Below, one piece after another: positions 12,270 to 24,304 of a DNA stretch of 64,000 nucleotides. A program made the position numbers and the translations under genes. The first letter of the stretch is position 1, and each line of letters starts with the position of its first letter. Under the pieces are notes generated by a model. That model worked only from the letters and a program-made list of their open reading frames with translations. It was not told where the DNA came from and did not search any database. The stretch covers positions 4,340,001 to 4,404,000 of the forward strand of contig JAHWDD010000002.1 of NCBI GenBank assembly GCA_023897205.1. Reading direction: 5' to 3'. The DNA is from Exophiala sp. HKRS030 (Eukaryota; Ascomycota; Eurotiomycetes; Chaetothyriales; Herpotrichiellaceae).

Positions 12270-12775
12270 ATTCTGGACAGTGTGGTCAGGAGGGCACCGA
12301 AGCGATCGAAAGTAGAATCGCCCTACGACATATCGGGTGTTTGAATTTCATGATTTTAAGAATTCGTTTCCGGCTGAAGTTAGCATTGGCTCGCCAGTCC
12401 CAGAGCGCCACAGAGTTTCGGGTATAATGCGCAAGATGAACGTTGTGCTCAAGTATTGGCTCGAAATAGTATTAGCTAGCCATAAATCAGTCTTTGAGTC
12501 CATTTACCGTCGATGAATCATCTGATCGTTGGGGACGTGCAAAAGTAGAAGATCACAACCTGTAAGGCTGAACCACATTAAGGGGGTGTTCATGAGACTG
12601 TCGGCTAACCTTCCTTATCAAACACTCGCGACCTGCCAAGCCTAATTGGTTGACATTGACCTTTCCCCAAGGTGCAGCTCGACATCGAAGCTCAAATTGT
12701 CTACGAGTCCTCAGTTCCACGTTACTCATTTCTCAGCCATTGTAAAGGAGCAGAAACCTAGCTCCAGGTATCATC
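12270..12775. other. Intergenic, no gene seen
   Basis: About 0.5 kb. Holds the P450 3' flank and the promoter of the next gene. Confidence 0.5.
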
Positions 12776-14050
12776 ATGGAGCACATCTGCGTCCGATGTA
12801 CCAGATTAGGTCTGAGCGCACGAAATGCACGACAGTCTCTCGCTCGAGCAGGCAATGCCCGAACATTTTCTACATCGAGGACATTAACAGCTGCAAATGA
12901 CTCTGGAGGTATGTAATCGCATTCTCCCCTACTATTATGCGTCTATAGTGTAGCCGAAAGTTGGCTGACACGTTCGCGCTGATCAGGAGACCAACCACCC
13001 CGCCGTTCAGGAGCATTTCGAGCAACAACTGATGGGTTTCGCAAAATCGACCTCAAGCAATTCGATGACGACAGCCAACAGCCACGATCGCAACAAGCCC
13101 CGTTCCGCGTTGGCACTCACCAACCATTTGACGCACCCGCTTCAACCGTTCGCAATCCTAGTCAAACCCAAACCCAGTCACAGTCGCGGTCTCAGTCCTC
13201 AACCGGTCCGCCAGGGATCCTCCGTCGTACAGGGTCGGGCACCGGCCGCCTAAAGACACCCGGCGTTTTCCAACAAGGAGGAGGAGCAGCAGCAGTTGGA
13301 CGCCCTTTTGGCCGCGGGCGTGGCGGAGGTGGAATGGGTCGTGGTCGAGGGGGAGGACGAGTGCAAAGAGGCGATGCCCGTGTCAATCGTGCGCGGGCTA
13401 GAGCATCCGATGAACAGGCGGAGCTCGATGACGACGATATGCTGGACCTGGGCGAGCAGGTTGAAGCATACGTACGAGACAACGTGGACTTCCCCGTCAA
13501 TCCGACCGAAGAGTCAGACCACGTTCCTGGGAAAAACATGTCTTTGGAGGAGTTGCGCAAAGACTGGCCGAACACGCCACTGACTGCCACAGGACTCGCC
13601 GAGAGCGTGCAGCAGCGCATCGAGTTCCTGGCCCACCGCCTGCCACATGACTATCAGACGCCGATGCAGTTGGTCGAGCGGTACCGGAAAGGCAAGCTGA
13701 CACGCTTCGAAAGCGAAGAGGAGAAAGAGACGGTCATCAAGCTGGCCACCGAGCTGGCGCAGCACAAGGCCAACGATCTCATGGACAAGAAGGGCACCGA
13801 TGTGCAAGCCAAGGATATGTCGTTCAGTGACATTGCGGGACGCACGAATGAGCGTCAAGGCCTGACCGAGGCGTACGTCAAGGGAGTTTATCCCGTGCCG
13901 CCCAAGCAGAAGATGTCGTTCATGGATGACATTGCGAAAGCCTTGAACAATAACGAGACTTATAACACGCTGCAGTCAGAGGAATTCCTCAAGTACATTG
14001 AGGCTGCTGTTGACGCTCATCAAGGACATGCTCAGCAGAAGCGTGCTTAA
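12776..14050 (+). CDS. Predicted mitochondrial protein, possibly mitoribosomal small-subunit component
   Basis: Two exons (12776-12908, 12987-14050) give 398 residues. The N-terminus has a Cys-x2-Cys beginning (MEHICVRCTRLGL) and is rich in Arg, Ser and Ala, ending in ARTFSTSRTL, which reads as a mitochondrial targeting sequence. A Gln/Ser-rich linker and a Gly-Arg-rich block (about 13300-13370, repeated GRGRGG) follow. The C-terminal 210 residues are acidic and helical, with LDLGEQVEAYVRDNVDFP and MSFMDDIAKALNN. The layout recalls fungal mitochondrial small-subunit proteins of the Rsm28/mS46 type, but this is from general resemblance only and I would not insist on it. The start was chosen because it opens directly into the presequence. 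Confidence 0.72.
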
Positions 14051-14366
14051 TTGCCAGTAACTGTTGGATGGAGGATCCGGGTTAATAGAGAACTCGGTGG
14101 ATAAAGATCTTTTTGTACATTACAAAATTAGACACCTGTTCCTGGTGCAGTCATCGTGTGGAATTGCAATGAATACCTTGGGACGCTAAAATTTGCGATA
14201 CTACTATACTGACTGGCACTCGAGGCCAGCTATGTGACCGGACACATTCAACGAACGTAAACACCATCGCAATAACATGCCAAACTAATGAGAAATCAGA
14301 ACCTTTTGAGGCCTTTGACTCTGGAATATCCTCTTCCCAAAGCCTTGTGCTGGAATGCTGCGAACT
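14051..14366. other. Convergent 3' flank
   Basis: Lies between the ends of two converging genes. No coding signal. Confidence 0.4.
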
Positions 14367-15043
14367 TCAAAATGCAGCTTCCGCCGATTTGACATTGCAA
14401 AGTGGGCAACTTCCAGTAGCTCTCACATACTCCTCTGCGCAGTAGTGGTGGAACCAGTGCCGTTCTGTGCAGTTTATGTTCATGATGTGGTATTCTGGTT
14501 GGACGAGATCATGGCAAAGTTGGCATGGTTTTCCCACTTGCTTTGGGTTTGCTTGTCGGCAGAAATATGGGAGATGTCCAAGCAAGATCCGCTCCAAGAA
14601 TGATGTCGTGCACGATTTGTTCGTCCACCAAGTAGTTAGCGGTTGGAAAAGCCAGGCTGTCGTTTGTTTGACCATGTCTTTGTCTGCACGGTTGCGTTGC
14701 ACGTTCTCTTGACTTTGAATCTCGGCTGTAGTCTGCCCTGTTCCAGATCTGGTGCTGGCGCCTGCGAAGACCATTAGCCTATTAGCGTGTGAGATAGTTG
14801 GTCATGGGTCTCGACCGATCGCCCAAATCGATGGTAGAAACGGTCATTGGGCATTTTGAACTGATGTCCACTCCCAATCGAAAGCATCCACACCAGGGCG
14901 GCGTGGAAGTAGAAATACACATGGTGACTGAATCGGACGACGTCCTCGAGCGACAGACGTTGAAGATCGTAAAGAAAAGGCTTACATTTGTCCAAAGCCC
15001 ATCGGGAGCCTTCGGTGATGTAGTTGAATGTCTCCGAGCACAT
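14367..15043 (-). CDS. RING-H2 finger protein
   Basis: The C-terminal 50 residues form a complete RING-H2 pattern: CQLC, then CTERH, WFHHYC and CPLC. This gives Cys-x2-Cys, Cys-x3-His, His-x2-Cys and Cys-x2-Cys, as expected for two zinc sites. Such proteins usually act as E3 ubiquitin ligases. The N-terminal exon is read from an ATG at 15043 and contains a helical, aromatic stretch (VYFYFHAALVWMLS). The two blocks are in different frames, and a short intron between about 14840 and 14762 is needed. The acceptor TTCGCAG at 14762 is clear, while the donor is uncertain; GTTTCT near 14838 fits the phase. So the RING domain is sure, but exact exon ends and the true start are not. Confidence 0.6.
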
Positions 15044-16102
15044 GATCGCAGTTTCAATCTCACTTCGTGGTAAAAAGGCACAGGGAGGAAGGCAATAACC
15101 AGGAAAAGGAAGATATGTAAGAAAAGCATGTATATGAGAATAATGGTTAAGATAGATGTTCTGTAACGAGTGTTGTCACAGCAATATGGTTTGAGTTGAA
15201 GAGAGGTGGCTTGCATGACAACCTCGGCGAACAGATGAATTCTGATGACCACGGTTTTTTATGGGCTAAGGAAGGTATGATGTGCAGAGTTCCTGCCCAT
15301 CCCCTGCTGAAGGCTAGCATTGGGCAAGAGTATTCGGTGGTGGTCACAATAGGCAGGAGTCATCAGTGAAGATGGGACTCTTCGAACGCCGAGAGTATGG
15401 GGTCAATCAAGATACGGAAGGAGCGATGGAGAGGGTGGTAGACTCGCTGTTGCACGAGGAGGAAGAAGGCGCTCTCTGCGGGTGTTTGGTCGAGAATTGT
15501 GACAAGAGTAAATCGATGGTAAGGTCGAGATTCATTGAAACAATGGAGAGCCTCGCAGTACGTACTTCATATATGATAATAGCGTTGATGACATTGAGAG
15601 GAAATGGGTGAGTGAAGCAAAAGTCTATGTAAGAGCCTTAGAATCTTCACCTGAGAGAACAACAGGAGCTTGGGAGTAAATCGATAAGCCATACAATCGA
15701 TTGCAGAAGCAACAGATTATGTAGGGAGCTGTTTACGTACATATTCAAGATGAGCTTGCTTCTCAGCTCCAACTAGGCCCCTGCTCGTCGCTTGTAGCCC
15801 CTCTTGCACATGTTCATAAGCAAAATCCCACACCATCGTCCTGCCCGATGACGAAATTGCTTAATAAGGCAATCATGATGCTGCCAATGTGCAATCTGTG
15901 AATCGTGACACACCTCTGCAGATCGGAAACAGTAAACATCGAGACACATCAGTCGACTCGTACACGAAGAAACGACAAAAACCCATTTGCAACCCAACTC
16001 TGAAACCCTTTCAGTCTCTCTCTATCTCCTCTCCACGCTTTTCTATCTTTCCTCGACCTCAATCTTCCCTTCTCGTGTGAAAATTCCTCTTGAACAACGA
16101 TC
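15044..16102. other. Intergenic between divergent genes
   Basis: About 1.06 kb with no supported gene. The right end is the CT-rich leader of the next gene. Confidence 0.45.
16008..16077 (+). promoter_or_regulatory. Pyrimidine-rich core promoter tract
   Basis: A roughly 70-base tract dominated by C and T lies just before the ATG at 16103. Such CT tracts commonly precede transcription starts in filamentous fungi. The call is from base composition and position only. Confidence 0.4.
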
Positions 16103-16860
16103 ATGGCACTCCCACCCAAATTCGCCGGTCAACTGCTGACCACGGCATCAAGCACCAATGCCAAACATACCATCGAACTCTACCTTGACTACGTCTGCCC
16201 CTTCTCGGCCAAAATTTTCAAGACTTTCTACACCAAAGTGCAACCTCTGATCGAGTCACAATACAGCAATCCAGGCGTGCGGGTCATCTTCCGTCAGCAG
16301 ATTCAACCCTGGCATCCTTCTTCGACTTTGACTCGTAAGTGAGCCCACTGAATGTGTACCTCACATCTCGAACGTATATGTTACCACTATGTCGTTCCGT
16401 CTCCTGCAGTTGGTATCACAATCTTATGCTGGGCCATGACTAATACGTGCATATTTCAGATGAAGCCGGTGTTGCCGTACTACGCACATCACCGCAATCC
16501 TTCTGGGCATTCTCCGAGAAGCTTTTCGAGGCCCAGAAAGAGTACTTCGATGTCAACGTTGTCAACGAAACAAGAAACGACACTTACAAGCGACTGGCGA
16601 AGCTGGCAGGGACTGTCGATGGAATTGACGAGAAGACCATTTATGACTTACTCGTGGTCTCGGACAAACCGGCCCCAGATGGAAGTTTGAATATTGGTAA
16701 CAAGGTGACAGACGACGTCAAATTTCAGGTCAAGGCAAACAGAGTTACCGGTGTTCACGTCACGCCTACCGTCTTGTTTAATGGTGTTGAAGAACGGAGT
16801 ATCAGTTCGGGATGGACGGAAGAGCAGTGGGCTGAGTGGTTGAAGAAGAATGTAAGTTGA
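16103..16860 (+). CDS. DsbA-like thioredoxin-fold protein
   Basis: Two exons (16103-16334, 16460-16860) give 210 residues. The N-terminal strand ends in LYLDYVCPFSAK, the CPFS version of the CxxC redox motif. One cysteine is kept and the second is replaced by serine, as is common in GST-kappa/DsbA-like fungal proteins. A cis-proline region is visible as GVHVTPTVLFNG, followed by GWTEEQWAEWL near the C-terminus. With a single active-site cysteine it may work as a glutathione-linked or monothiol enzyme rather than a disulfide oxidase. The stop codon overlaps an excellent donor-like GTAAGT (16853-16858), so a further small 3' exon is possible. I keep the stop at 16860 because the family usually ends after the EWLKKN helix. 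Confidence 0.82.
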
Positions 16861-17670
16861 CTGGATCAAGGGACTGGTTTGCTGAAACCAGCCTTGTGAG
16901 GCAGCCCATCAAAGAAAATCCGACCTTTTGGTTCTGTTTCCCTGTCTTAGAGACCTTGCGGAACGAGCAAGAGCTATATTACAACCTGTTGTTCCTTGAG
17001 GAACATATATGATAGGAGATCATCGTTCTTGATGTTATTCATGATCACTGATCCAAGATTCGATCCGCACATACAACTTGTTCGTCTTTTCAAGTCTTTA
17101 GCACCCGGGGTAGAGCCATTGTACACATAGCAAGTTTGTCGTACACTTGATGTTGAGGCCACCACATGACTAAACCAAAACGTGGCGACGCAAGCCTTGC
17201 GGTTGCAGCCCCACAACCACTGTCGCCATCGTGCCCGACAAGAATCGCATTCGAGTTGCAAACTCAAGAACCAGGATTTTGTAGGCATCGGCTGGTCGGA
17301 TCCGGGTCCTGGAGATGTAGGTAGACGATCAGACCATGAAACGATGGGATGTGACGGTGATAAAGGGATTCGAAGTTGAGATTGGAACCAAGCTTAACAA
17401 ATGTAAAATACCATGGCTCTCGGGCAAAGACATGATGCTGAAATTAGTGTAATTCTGCTAGACCTGAACGATACACTATCTGGTGCCCAAATTTCCTTCA
17501 CTCTTCTGTGAATTCATTCATCAAGACATAGCCACGTTGTAATTAAGCACGCTCGCTCAATGCAACGGTCGAATGAATTGTTGCGATTCCAAGGGCTGGA
17601 AGAAAAAACGCCATTCCCAATGCTGCGCTAGTCGAGAGATCTTTGACAATTGGTCTTGACCAACCGATCA
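16861..17670. other. Convergent 3' flank, no gene seen
   Basis: About 0.8 kb between the ends of the DsbA-like gene and CKS1. No convincing coding signal. Confidence 0.45.
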
Positions 17671-18181
17671 TCATTGTGCCGGAGGTTGATAGCCGATCGG
17701 ACGTCTAAAAGAGATGAGCGATCCTGAATAGTATGATCGAATAGATAGGTGCCAAAGGAGACTCACTTGAATAGTAGGATGTGAGGTTCTGGCTCGTGTA
17801 CTTCATAGTGTTCCCAACCCAGGCTCTGTAAGCTTGTCAGAGGCATGTGAGTCGAAGGTGACTTTCTTTCGGCTTACCTGGGTAATACCGAGTGCTCTCC
17901 ATTCTTCCTCCCACAGTAACTTCAGTGTCCCTTTTTGCTCATCGAAATAGTCGCGGGGGATGACCTTGAGCATGGCTTTTGGTAATTGGACATGTCTGTA
18001 TTCGTATTCAGAGTCTGAGTATCTGGAGCCATGGTCAGCGGGAGCTTATATCCATCAGAGATCTCGACGAATACCTCGCTGAGTAGCCAATAGAATCAAT
18101 AAATTCGTCAAGGCGTGACCTCTCAGAATCATGTAACGGGCGAGGCTTCTTGTTTCGTCGTGACACTTCAATGTCCCCCAT
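17671..18181 (-). CDS. CKS1: Cyclin-dependent kinase regulatory subunit
   Basis: Cks1/Suc1 family adaptor. It binds CDK and phosphothreonine sites and is essential for cell-cycle progression. Four exons on the minus strand (18181-18075, 18022-17878, 17825-17767, 17704-17671) give 114 residues and join in phase with GT-AG ends. The signature is complete: [19 protein letters not shown], then [13 protein letters not shown], then [14 protein letters not shown]. The last exon is only 34 nt. Without it the frame would stop straight after ILLFK, but with it the protein ends in the canonical [10 protein letters not shown], so I prefer the spliced form. Confidence 0.95.
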
Positions 18182-19115
18182 TTTGACTGTGACCAAACGA
18201 GAACCAGAGAGTGGGAGAAGGAAGGACAGATCAAGGTGCGTAGTTGTATGTTGTGTGTTGTACAATAGTACGCCAACGGTGGGGACTGTGAGGTGTCCCA
18301 GAAGTTTGAAGACCTAAGTCCGTTGGTCTCGTCCCACTAAGGCTTAGTGATTTGTCGCGTGTTGACGGAACAATAATGGCTTGCGGTGAGGGGTGAGATA
18401 AGGAAGGTCAAGCGCGTTTGGACCGAGGAGAGAGTGGTCAAGGTGGGATAGAAGAGGCGGGCGACCAGGGAAGGACAGTGATACACAATCGGATGATCTT
18501 CGTGGATGTCGAGTGGTTCAAGTAGAATGACAATGTATGTGGCAAGACGAAGATATTAGGTCGCAGGCAAGCGTGTAGACAAGGCACGAGAGACACTCAG
18601 AGGCTACGACGAACCAAACAAAAAACATACAGTGAGAGAAATTGCGGAGGAGGATTCCAGGTTGAAGTTGTGGTTGGATGGCAGGAATGGCCAAATCCTA
18701 CTGGTTCAGGTGCGACGGCACCATTCCGAAAGGGGACCAAGCAAGGAAAGAATATAAACACGCACCATGACACGTGCTTGGTTATGTCAGCCACTATCAG
18801 CCACAGCCAGCTTCCGCTTCGCGGATAATCATATTTCCAGCCCCGAAACTCTTCCGTCTTGGTCACGTGCACATCCCTCCCCAAAACTTGTCGCGCGTCT
18901 CCGTTTAGTTGATCACAGGAGGAGTAGAGGATGGTAGAATTCAATGCCATGTGCACATTCATTTGTTTGGCGGGTTTTTGAGATTCTTGTTGAATAAGCC
19001 ATCGGCGGGCACAATACTACAGGCTTTGCCCCTGTATGGGAATTCACTGTGTCGCCAGATACCCTAAATCCTCCCTGTCTTGACCAAAGTTCCAGTTGCA
19101 AAGGTGCCCGCGACC
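18182..19115. other. Intergenic between divergent CKS1 and RSC4
   Basis: About 0.93 kb that should hold both promoters. Nothing else recognisable. Confidence 0.45.
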
Positions 19116-21442
19116 ATGAGCTCGAAGCGCAGAAGCGGCCCTGCAGGCTCGCCCGAAGACTTTGCGGCCACGCCAGATCCCAAGCGACGCAAGCGTAACG
19201 ACGTAAGTGCATAACAACCTCGAATTATCTCCATCTTCTCTCCCATCAACCACTTCCACCCCGTCAACACGCAAAAAGTGCCCCTGCACATGACCCGCAG
19301 CCTTCCACCACAACCTCAATCCGATGCGCAACCCGCCAACATGCCAATCCCAAATCCATCACCTTCACTCCCACATGCATACCATCCCTCTTAGGGTGCT
19401 GTCAACATTGCCCTTCAACATTCAGACATAGTTTTCGCACGCTTTGAGGCAACCAGCTAACAGCGCCTGATGACCAGGACACCCATTTTCCCGATGTCGA
19501 ATCGGCAGAAACCACCAGCGACCTGGGGCTTAAATTGGTTTCCCAGTTGAAAAGATCTCAAGACAAGAATGGCCGCAATGTCGCACACCACTTCATTGAC
19601 TTGCCAAGTCAAGATGAATACCCAGACTATTATCAACAGACTCCGATGCCCCTGTCCTTAAACATGATCGAGCAGCGACTGGAAAATCGGCAGTATCAGA
19701 ACATGGAGCAATTGGAGGCTGACCTGAAAAGAATGGTTCAAAACGCAAAGGATTACAATAGCAACAAATCTTCCGTCTTCGAGGACGCCGAGAGAATTCG
19801 CAAGGCTCTGTCAAATTACATGCCGAAGCATAACCCGGCGTATCTGCGCCCAGATTATCGAGCATATCCCACTCCTATCCCACAAGACCTGCTCGGTCAA
19901 GCGAGAGATTCTTCGTCCGCTCCTTCCGAGGCCATTGTCGTCCAGCCTGAGAAAATCAAAATTCACCTGAGAAGACGCCGGAGTGAGGCTACTCCCAGTA
20001 CACTGGAGAATCCACCAGACCAGGATTTGAAGCCTGCTATGCTTGAATTTCTTGATCTCCTTTCCAGTCAAGAGGATGCGATGTAAGTCCTTCGCGCCAC
20101 TCCGCCAATATCCAGGTCATTCCCTCTAACGTTGCCCCAGAAATTTCGAGGAGAAGCCTTCGAAAAAAGATTATCGTGACTACTACAAAGTTATAGCCGA
20201 ACCAATTGCGATTGAAGACATTCGCGCATCCGTTGAAGACGGCTCGGTAGATGACTGGGCCACTTTGGCCAGCAAAGTACGCTTAATATGGAGCAACGCG
20301 AAGGAGTATAACACGGAAGAATCTGATATTTACAAGATGGCCAACGAACTAGAAGTGAGTACAAAGTGTTTTCAACTCACTCTCCGGCGTCGCTAATCAT
20401 CTATTGTCAGGACTGGTCAGAACGAGAGATGCAGAGGCGAGGTGTAGCGCCTCGACGCAACTTGAAATTGTCGCTGTCGCAACCATCAAAACCCAAAGCA
20501 TTACGCTTGACGATTGGATCTTCTACACCAACCCCAACTGTGGTCGGAGGGACTATCGACAGCGAATCTCTACGTCGTCAGAAAGAAGAAATGGGTCAGG
20601 CTTTGTCTCGCGCACAACGAGCAGGTTCCAAAACGTACCAAGCCAATGGGTCGACGCCGGGCCCGTCAAGTGCAACGGCCAGTTTTCGACGTAGTATATC
20701 TGTCATTACTGATCAACAAGATACCATTATGGCCGACACAAACGGCACCAGTACTCCACATCTTTCGGATACCGCCGCCAAAGTGTCTCAGACTCCGGCG
20801 CCAGTGCATCTGCCAACTCCTCTCCAGGAGCTTGATCCTACGCAGTCTACCGCACCAGTACTGACGAATGGCGTTCATCACCACGAGAAATCCACTTCAC
20901 CCGCAGGCCGGAGAGAATCATTACAATCAGACAACCCAGTTGAAAGGCGCTATCGTGAACCCGGGAAAGGTATATCAGACTTCTTACACACGCTTCTTTC
21001 TTTGTTACTAACATTTCTACCAGACGAGACGACCGCACTCCTACAATCAGTAACATTCAAGACCAATCCCAACATCCCGTCGGACCCTAAGTGGAAGCTA
21101 ACACGGCACGCATCACCACTCAGAACCCAAACCTCAGCTTTCATCTCCTTGCCAGCAAATTATAATTTCATTCGTATCATCCCTTCTCTGAATACCGCCG
21201 AAATTAGTCTCCGTCGTCGTCACAAGATCTTTGTCATTCACAATGGTACGGTCTATCGTGAACCGAACTCTCCACAGCCAGGGGCATATGACGTCAAATT
21301 AAATCCTGGCGAGAACTCACTGAACGTGGAGGTTCTGGCAGACTTGAAGGACGGAGAGAAGAAGCCATATATACCTCCGCAGATGCAATTTGATTTTGAA
21401 AAATGCGGGCTGATTGTTAATTTGGGAGGTCTGGGCGGCTGA
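19116..21442 (+). CDS. RSC4: Tandem bromodomain subunit of the RSC chromatin remodeller
   Basis: Rsc4-type protein. It binds acetylated histone tails and is a subunit of the RSC/SWI-SNF-class nucleosome remodeller in the nucleus. Five exons (19116-19202, 19478-20082, 20141-20354, 20411-20969, 21024-21442) give 627 residues, close to the yeast protein. A basic N-terminus (PKRRKRND) precedes bromodomain 1 (about residues 45-135: PDYYQQTPMPLSL, then NAKDYNSNKSSVF with the acetyl-lysine-binding Asn) and bromodomain 2 (about 215-300: YRDYYKVIAEPI, then NAKEYNTEESDIY). A Ser/Thr-rich linker leads to a conserved C-terminal beta-rich domain ending in NLGGLGG. The last intron (54 nt) has a perfect TACTAAC branch site. 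An unspliced reading of that intron would insert a Leu-rich stretch, so splicing is favoured. Confidence 0.92.
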
Positions 21443-22477
21443 GGATTGTCGCCATCCTTCGAATGAAAGACAGGAAATGTTCTTGTAAACTACGGGGGCC
21501 CAGATGGGCGTCAATTGCGGCTCTCTCTTGAGCCCAACAGGAAGGCAAAAGGCGGGCGAACAGGAACCGATACCCACGATCATCGTGCGATTTTCAGCAC
21601 TGACGGATCCGATTGATGGCAGAGTCGGCATGGCTCTATAGTGGTCCTGGAACAGGGCATGTCGCCCTATCATGTCGATTCTTAAAAACCGTGTGATAGC
21701 GACATACGGTCACTTCTAGACTCCCATTCTTATCACAGATTTCGTGCGTGCAATGCACCAAACCAAATCCTGACATGTTCAGAAAGTTCTCGAATGGCTC
21801 CTTCTGGCATACCCATGCTTTCCCTTTTCCCCCCTGCTTTGTCCTTATCCGAACTCATGCAATCATCGCTGAATCTCGACAACGTCCGTCCGGTCCGAGT
21901 GATGGCCGAATTCTGACACCCAGCAATTTCACATCCTTTCCACAGCCTGCAGAGAACCCGGCCGCCTGTTTGGGAAGGGAAAGACATGTATTTGGAGGGC
22001 GTATACATGGTTTCGATTTGGCATGCTGATATATGCGTGCGTGACACTTCGCATGGGCTTTTGAAGCGTGGTCTTGTGCGTGTGGGTCAACGTGAGGGGA
22101 TATAGTGGAATTGCTGGGCTTGCTGCATCGCGTTGTCAAACCATCAAATCCACTGTATTGCAATATCATCTTTGTAGCTAGATTTTCTCGACATTCAAAG
22201 TAGATATCCACGATTCAGTATACAATGTTTTTCATTTTCATGATTATATATGTGGAAATCAAAGTAGAACTCCAATCCTGAGGTGGTGACATCGTTTGAG
22301 ACCTTGAGTATGTGTGCTGTCTCTAGTACGTACTCGGTCTATGTGCGAAGATAGAGCCCTGAAGAGTGTCTTGATCCTCGATCCAATGCGGTCAAATGAT
22401 AGACGATTGGGTCCGCAACTTGCGTGCAATAGAACTTACCCTCTTTGAATTCTTTCCGACCATCATCAGACCCAACT
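21443..22477. other. Convergent 3' flank, no gene seen
   Basis: About 1 kb between the ends of RSC4 and the DUF3844 gene. Short frames on both strands are mutually overlapping noise. Confidence 0.5.
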
Positions 22478-23722
22478 TTACTTCCCAGCCTTGGGTCCTG
22501 CGACACCAGCTCCGATAACACTCGGCAAAGGCTCGCTTCCCATGTTAAACAACAACCCGATAGCACCAGCGATCACGGCCGCGAAGAATATGCCAAAGGC
22601 GGCGAAAAGAATGAATGGAACACTAACGTCCTTCTTCTGACATGCAGCCCTCCCCACTCGGTAGTCTTGTTTGTGCCGTCCGCGTTTGTGCGCGCAAGAG
22701 TTTTGACACATTTGCATTTGAAACAAGCATTGTGTGCTTGATAGCAATTGCCGTGGCCCGAGCAGAAATTGGTGGTGTTCTCACACGACGACTGGCTGGT
22801 GAAACAAGCAGGAAACGTGCGTGGTAGGGTGAAATTCTGAGTTGCATTAGACTGGATGATGAGGTCATCGGTGGCAGGGAACGAAGCCGGGTCAGCAGGA
22901 ATGAAAGGAAGGTCTAGAGGCTCTTCCTCTTCCAATGCAGACCGGGCCTTGTGGTTGTGATGGTTATGTTGCTTTGGCTTGGATAGTTTCGAAGGTAGGA
23001 GAAGGACAGTGGATTCGACATTTTGAGTGGCGGAAAAGTGTTTGAGTATTCTGATCAGAGGAGTGATCTTGGCTTTGACTTCGGATGGCTTGACGGGAAG
23101 ATAGTGGTGGAGGGAGAGGATGATCGGGATGGTGGGGATCTCTGAGGCCAGCAAGCAGGCAGGTTCCTTTCAGAATCGTCAGTATTCGATCAAGACTCGG
23201 GTGCGATTAGGGTCTGCGTACATCATCCAGGGGATACGAGAAAACTAGCTCGACGCCTATGCTATCTGGGCTGTTTAAGCTCGGTGGAACTGAATATTCG
23301 CATAGACCATCCTTCTGCAGACGTCCCTCCACTGCCTTGAAGTCTGTAAGGAGATCTTTTGTCGGTTTCTCGATCCAAAGATCAGGCATATATGAATCAA
23401 ATTCGGAGACGGAAAGATCAACACCGTGTATCCTGATGAAGAGTTTACCCGGTGCTTCTCCTGCAGGTTGTTCGCCAAATAGAGGAGTTTGATAACCACC
23501 ATAATTATTGAGATCTTCGATAACATCCTGACTCGATACGCCGAGATGCCTATCGGCTGTGAGGGATCTTCTTCGAGCAATAATCGCGCTAGCGAGATCT
23601 GAATCAATCATTGCTGTGGATGAGGAGACGACCGAACGGTCAACAGTGAATAGATATGCGCCTTGAGCGGCGACATACTGCAACAGCGAAGCTGTCGACA
23701 GCAATGATGTGATAGATTTCAT
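22478..23722 (-). CDS. DUF3844 (Vps3844-like) endomembrane protein, one frameshift
   Basis: Type I membrane protein of the fungal DUF3844/Vps3844 family, linked by name to vacuolar sorting. Two exons (23722-23222, 23166-22478). A signal peptide lies at residues 1-20 (LLSTASLLQYVAAQG). A lumenal domain follows, then a Cys-rich EGF-like module (FCSGHGNCYQAHNACFKCKC), a transmembrane helix (VPFILFAAFGIFFAAVIAGA) and a short tail with LPSVIGAGVAGPKAGK. The frame breaks within the conserved WGG-AACQKKDVSVPF stretch, at the C-runs 22648-22655 on the plus strand. One added base restores it, giving 396 residues (corrected). Because conserved family sequence continues on both sides of the break, the break is recent or artefactual. 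Confidence 0.85.
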
Positions 23723-24304
23723 GCTTGCCTGTTGTGCAGCTCAAATTCGAGCTGGAGGTGCCGATGGCAGCTATTGACAAGTATGGAAAGCGCAGAATGG
23801 AAAGAGGTTAGGAGAGGAAGAGGAAGTACTCAGTATTGATGTTGAAGCAACGGGGAATTGTTCTACCTGCGGGCAATGGCAGCTTGGAGAAGGGGACGAA
23901 TCAAAGAGATACGCAGGAGGATGCAGACTGACGCCACAACTTCTGGGTGAAAAGGAGACCAGCCACAACACGCGAGCCACAATTATGGTCCAGGCTCCAC
24001 GCGGGCGATGGCACGGCATGTGACACCGTGGATCGTGGATCGCTGCTTCCCCGCCAGACAAATGCGAGGGCTTTTCCATGCGGAGGTCATCTAGTTGGTA
24101 CTTCAACTTCAATCAATTCTGAGACTTGACTCAGCAATCATTGCTCACGCTTTGAGAGCACTTCAATATCATCGTCTCATTACTGCTGTGCATTCCTTCT
24201 TCCTGCAGACCAAGTTTTCTTTCGCCAGAGACAACAGCCAAAACTGCAACGTTCACCAGTATCAATGAGCCTTACACTATCATGCACCAATCCAGTCAGG
24301 TCCA
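23723..24304. other. Intergenic between divergent genes
   Basis: About 0.58 kb, promoter region of both flanking genes. No separate gene. Confidence 0.45.

Noticed and set aside
14782..15252. Minus-strand 156-residue frame with a membrane-like helix overlapping the RING gene
   Set aside because: It shares bases with the N-terminal exon of the RING protein in another frame and has no family resemblance.
20970..21023. Reading through the last RSC4 intron as coding
   Set aside because: The frame happens to be open, but the segment has GT-AG ends and a perfect TACTAAC branch site, and it encodes an out-of-place Leu-rich stretch.
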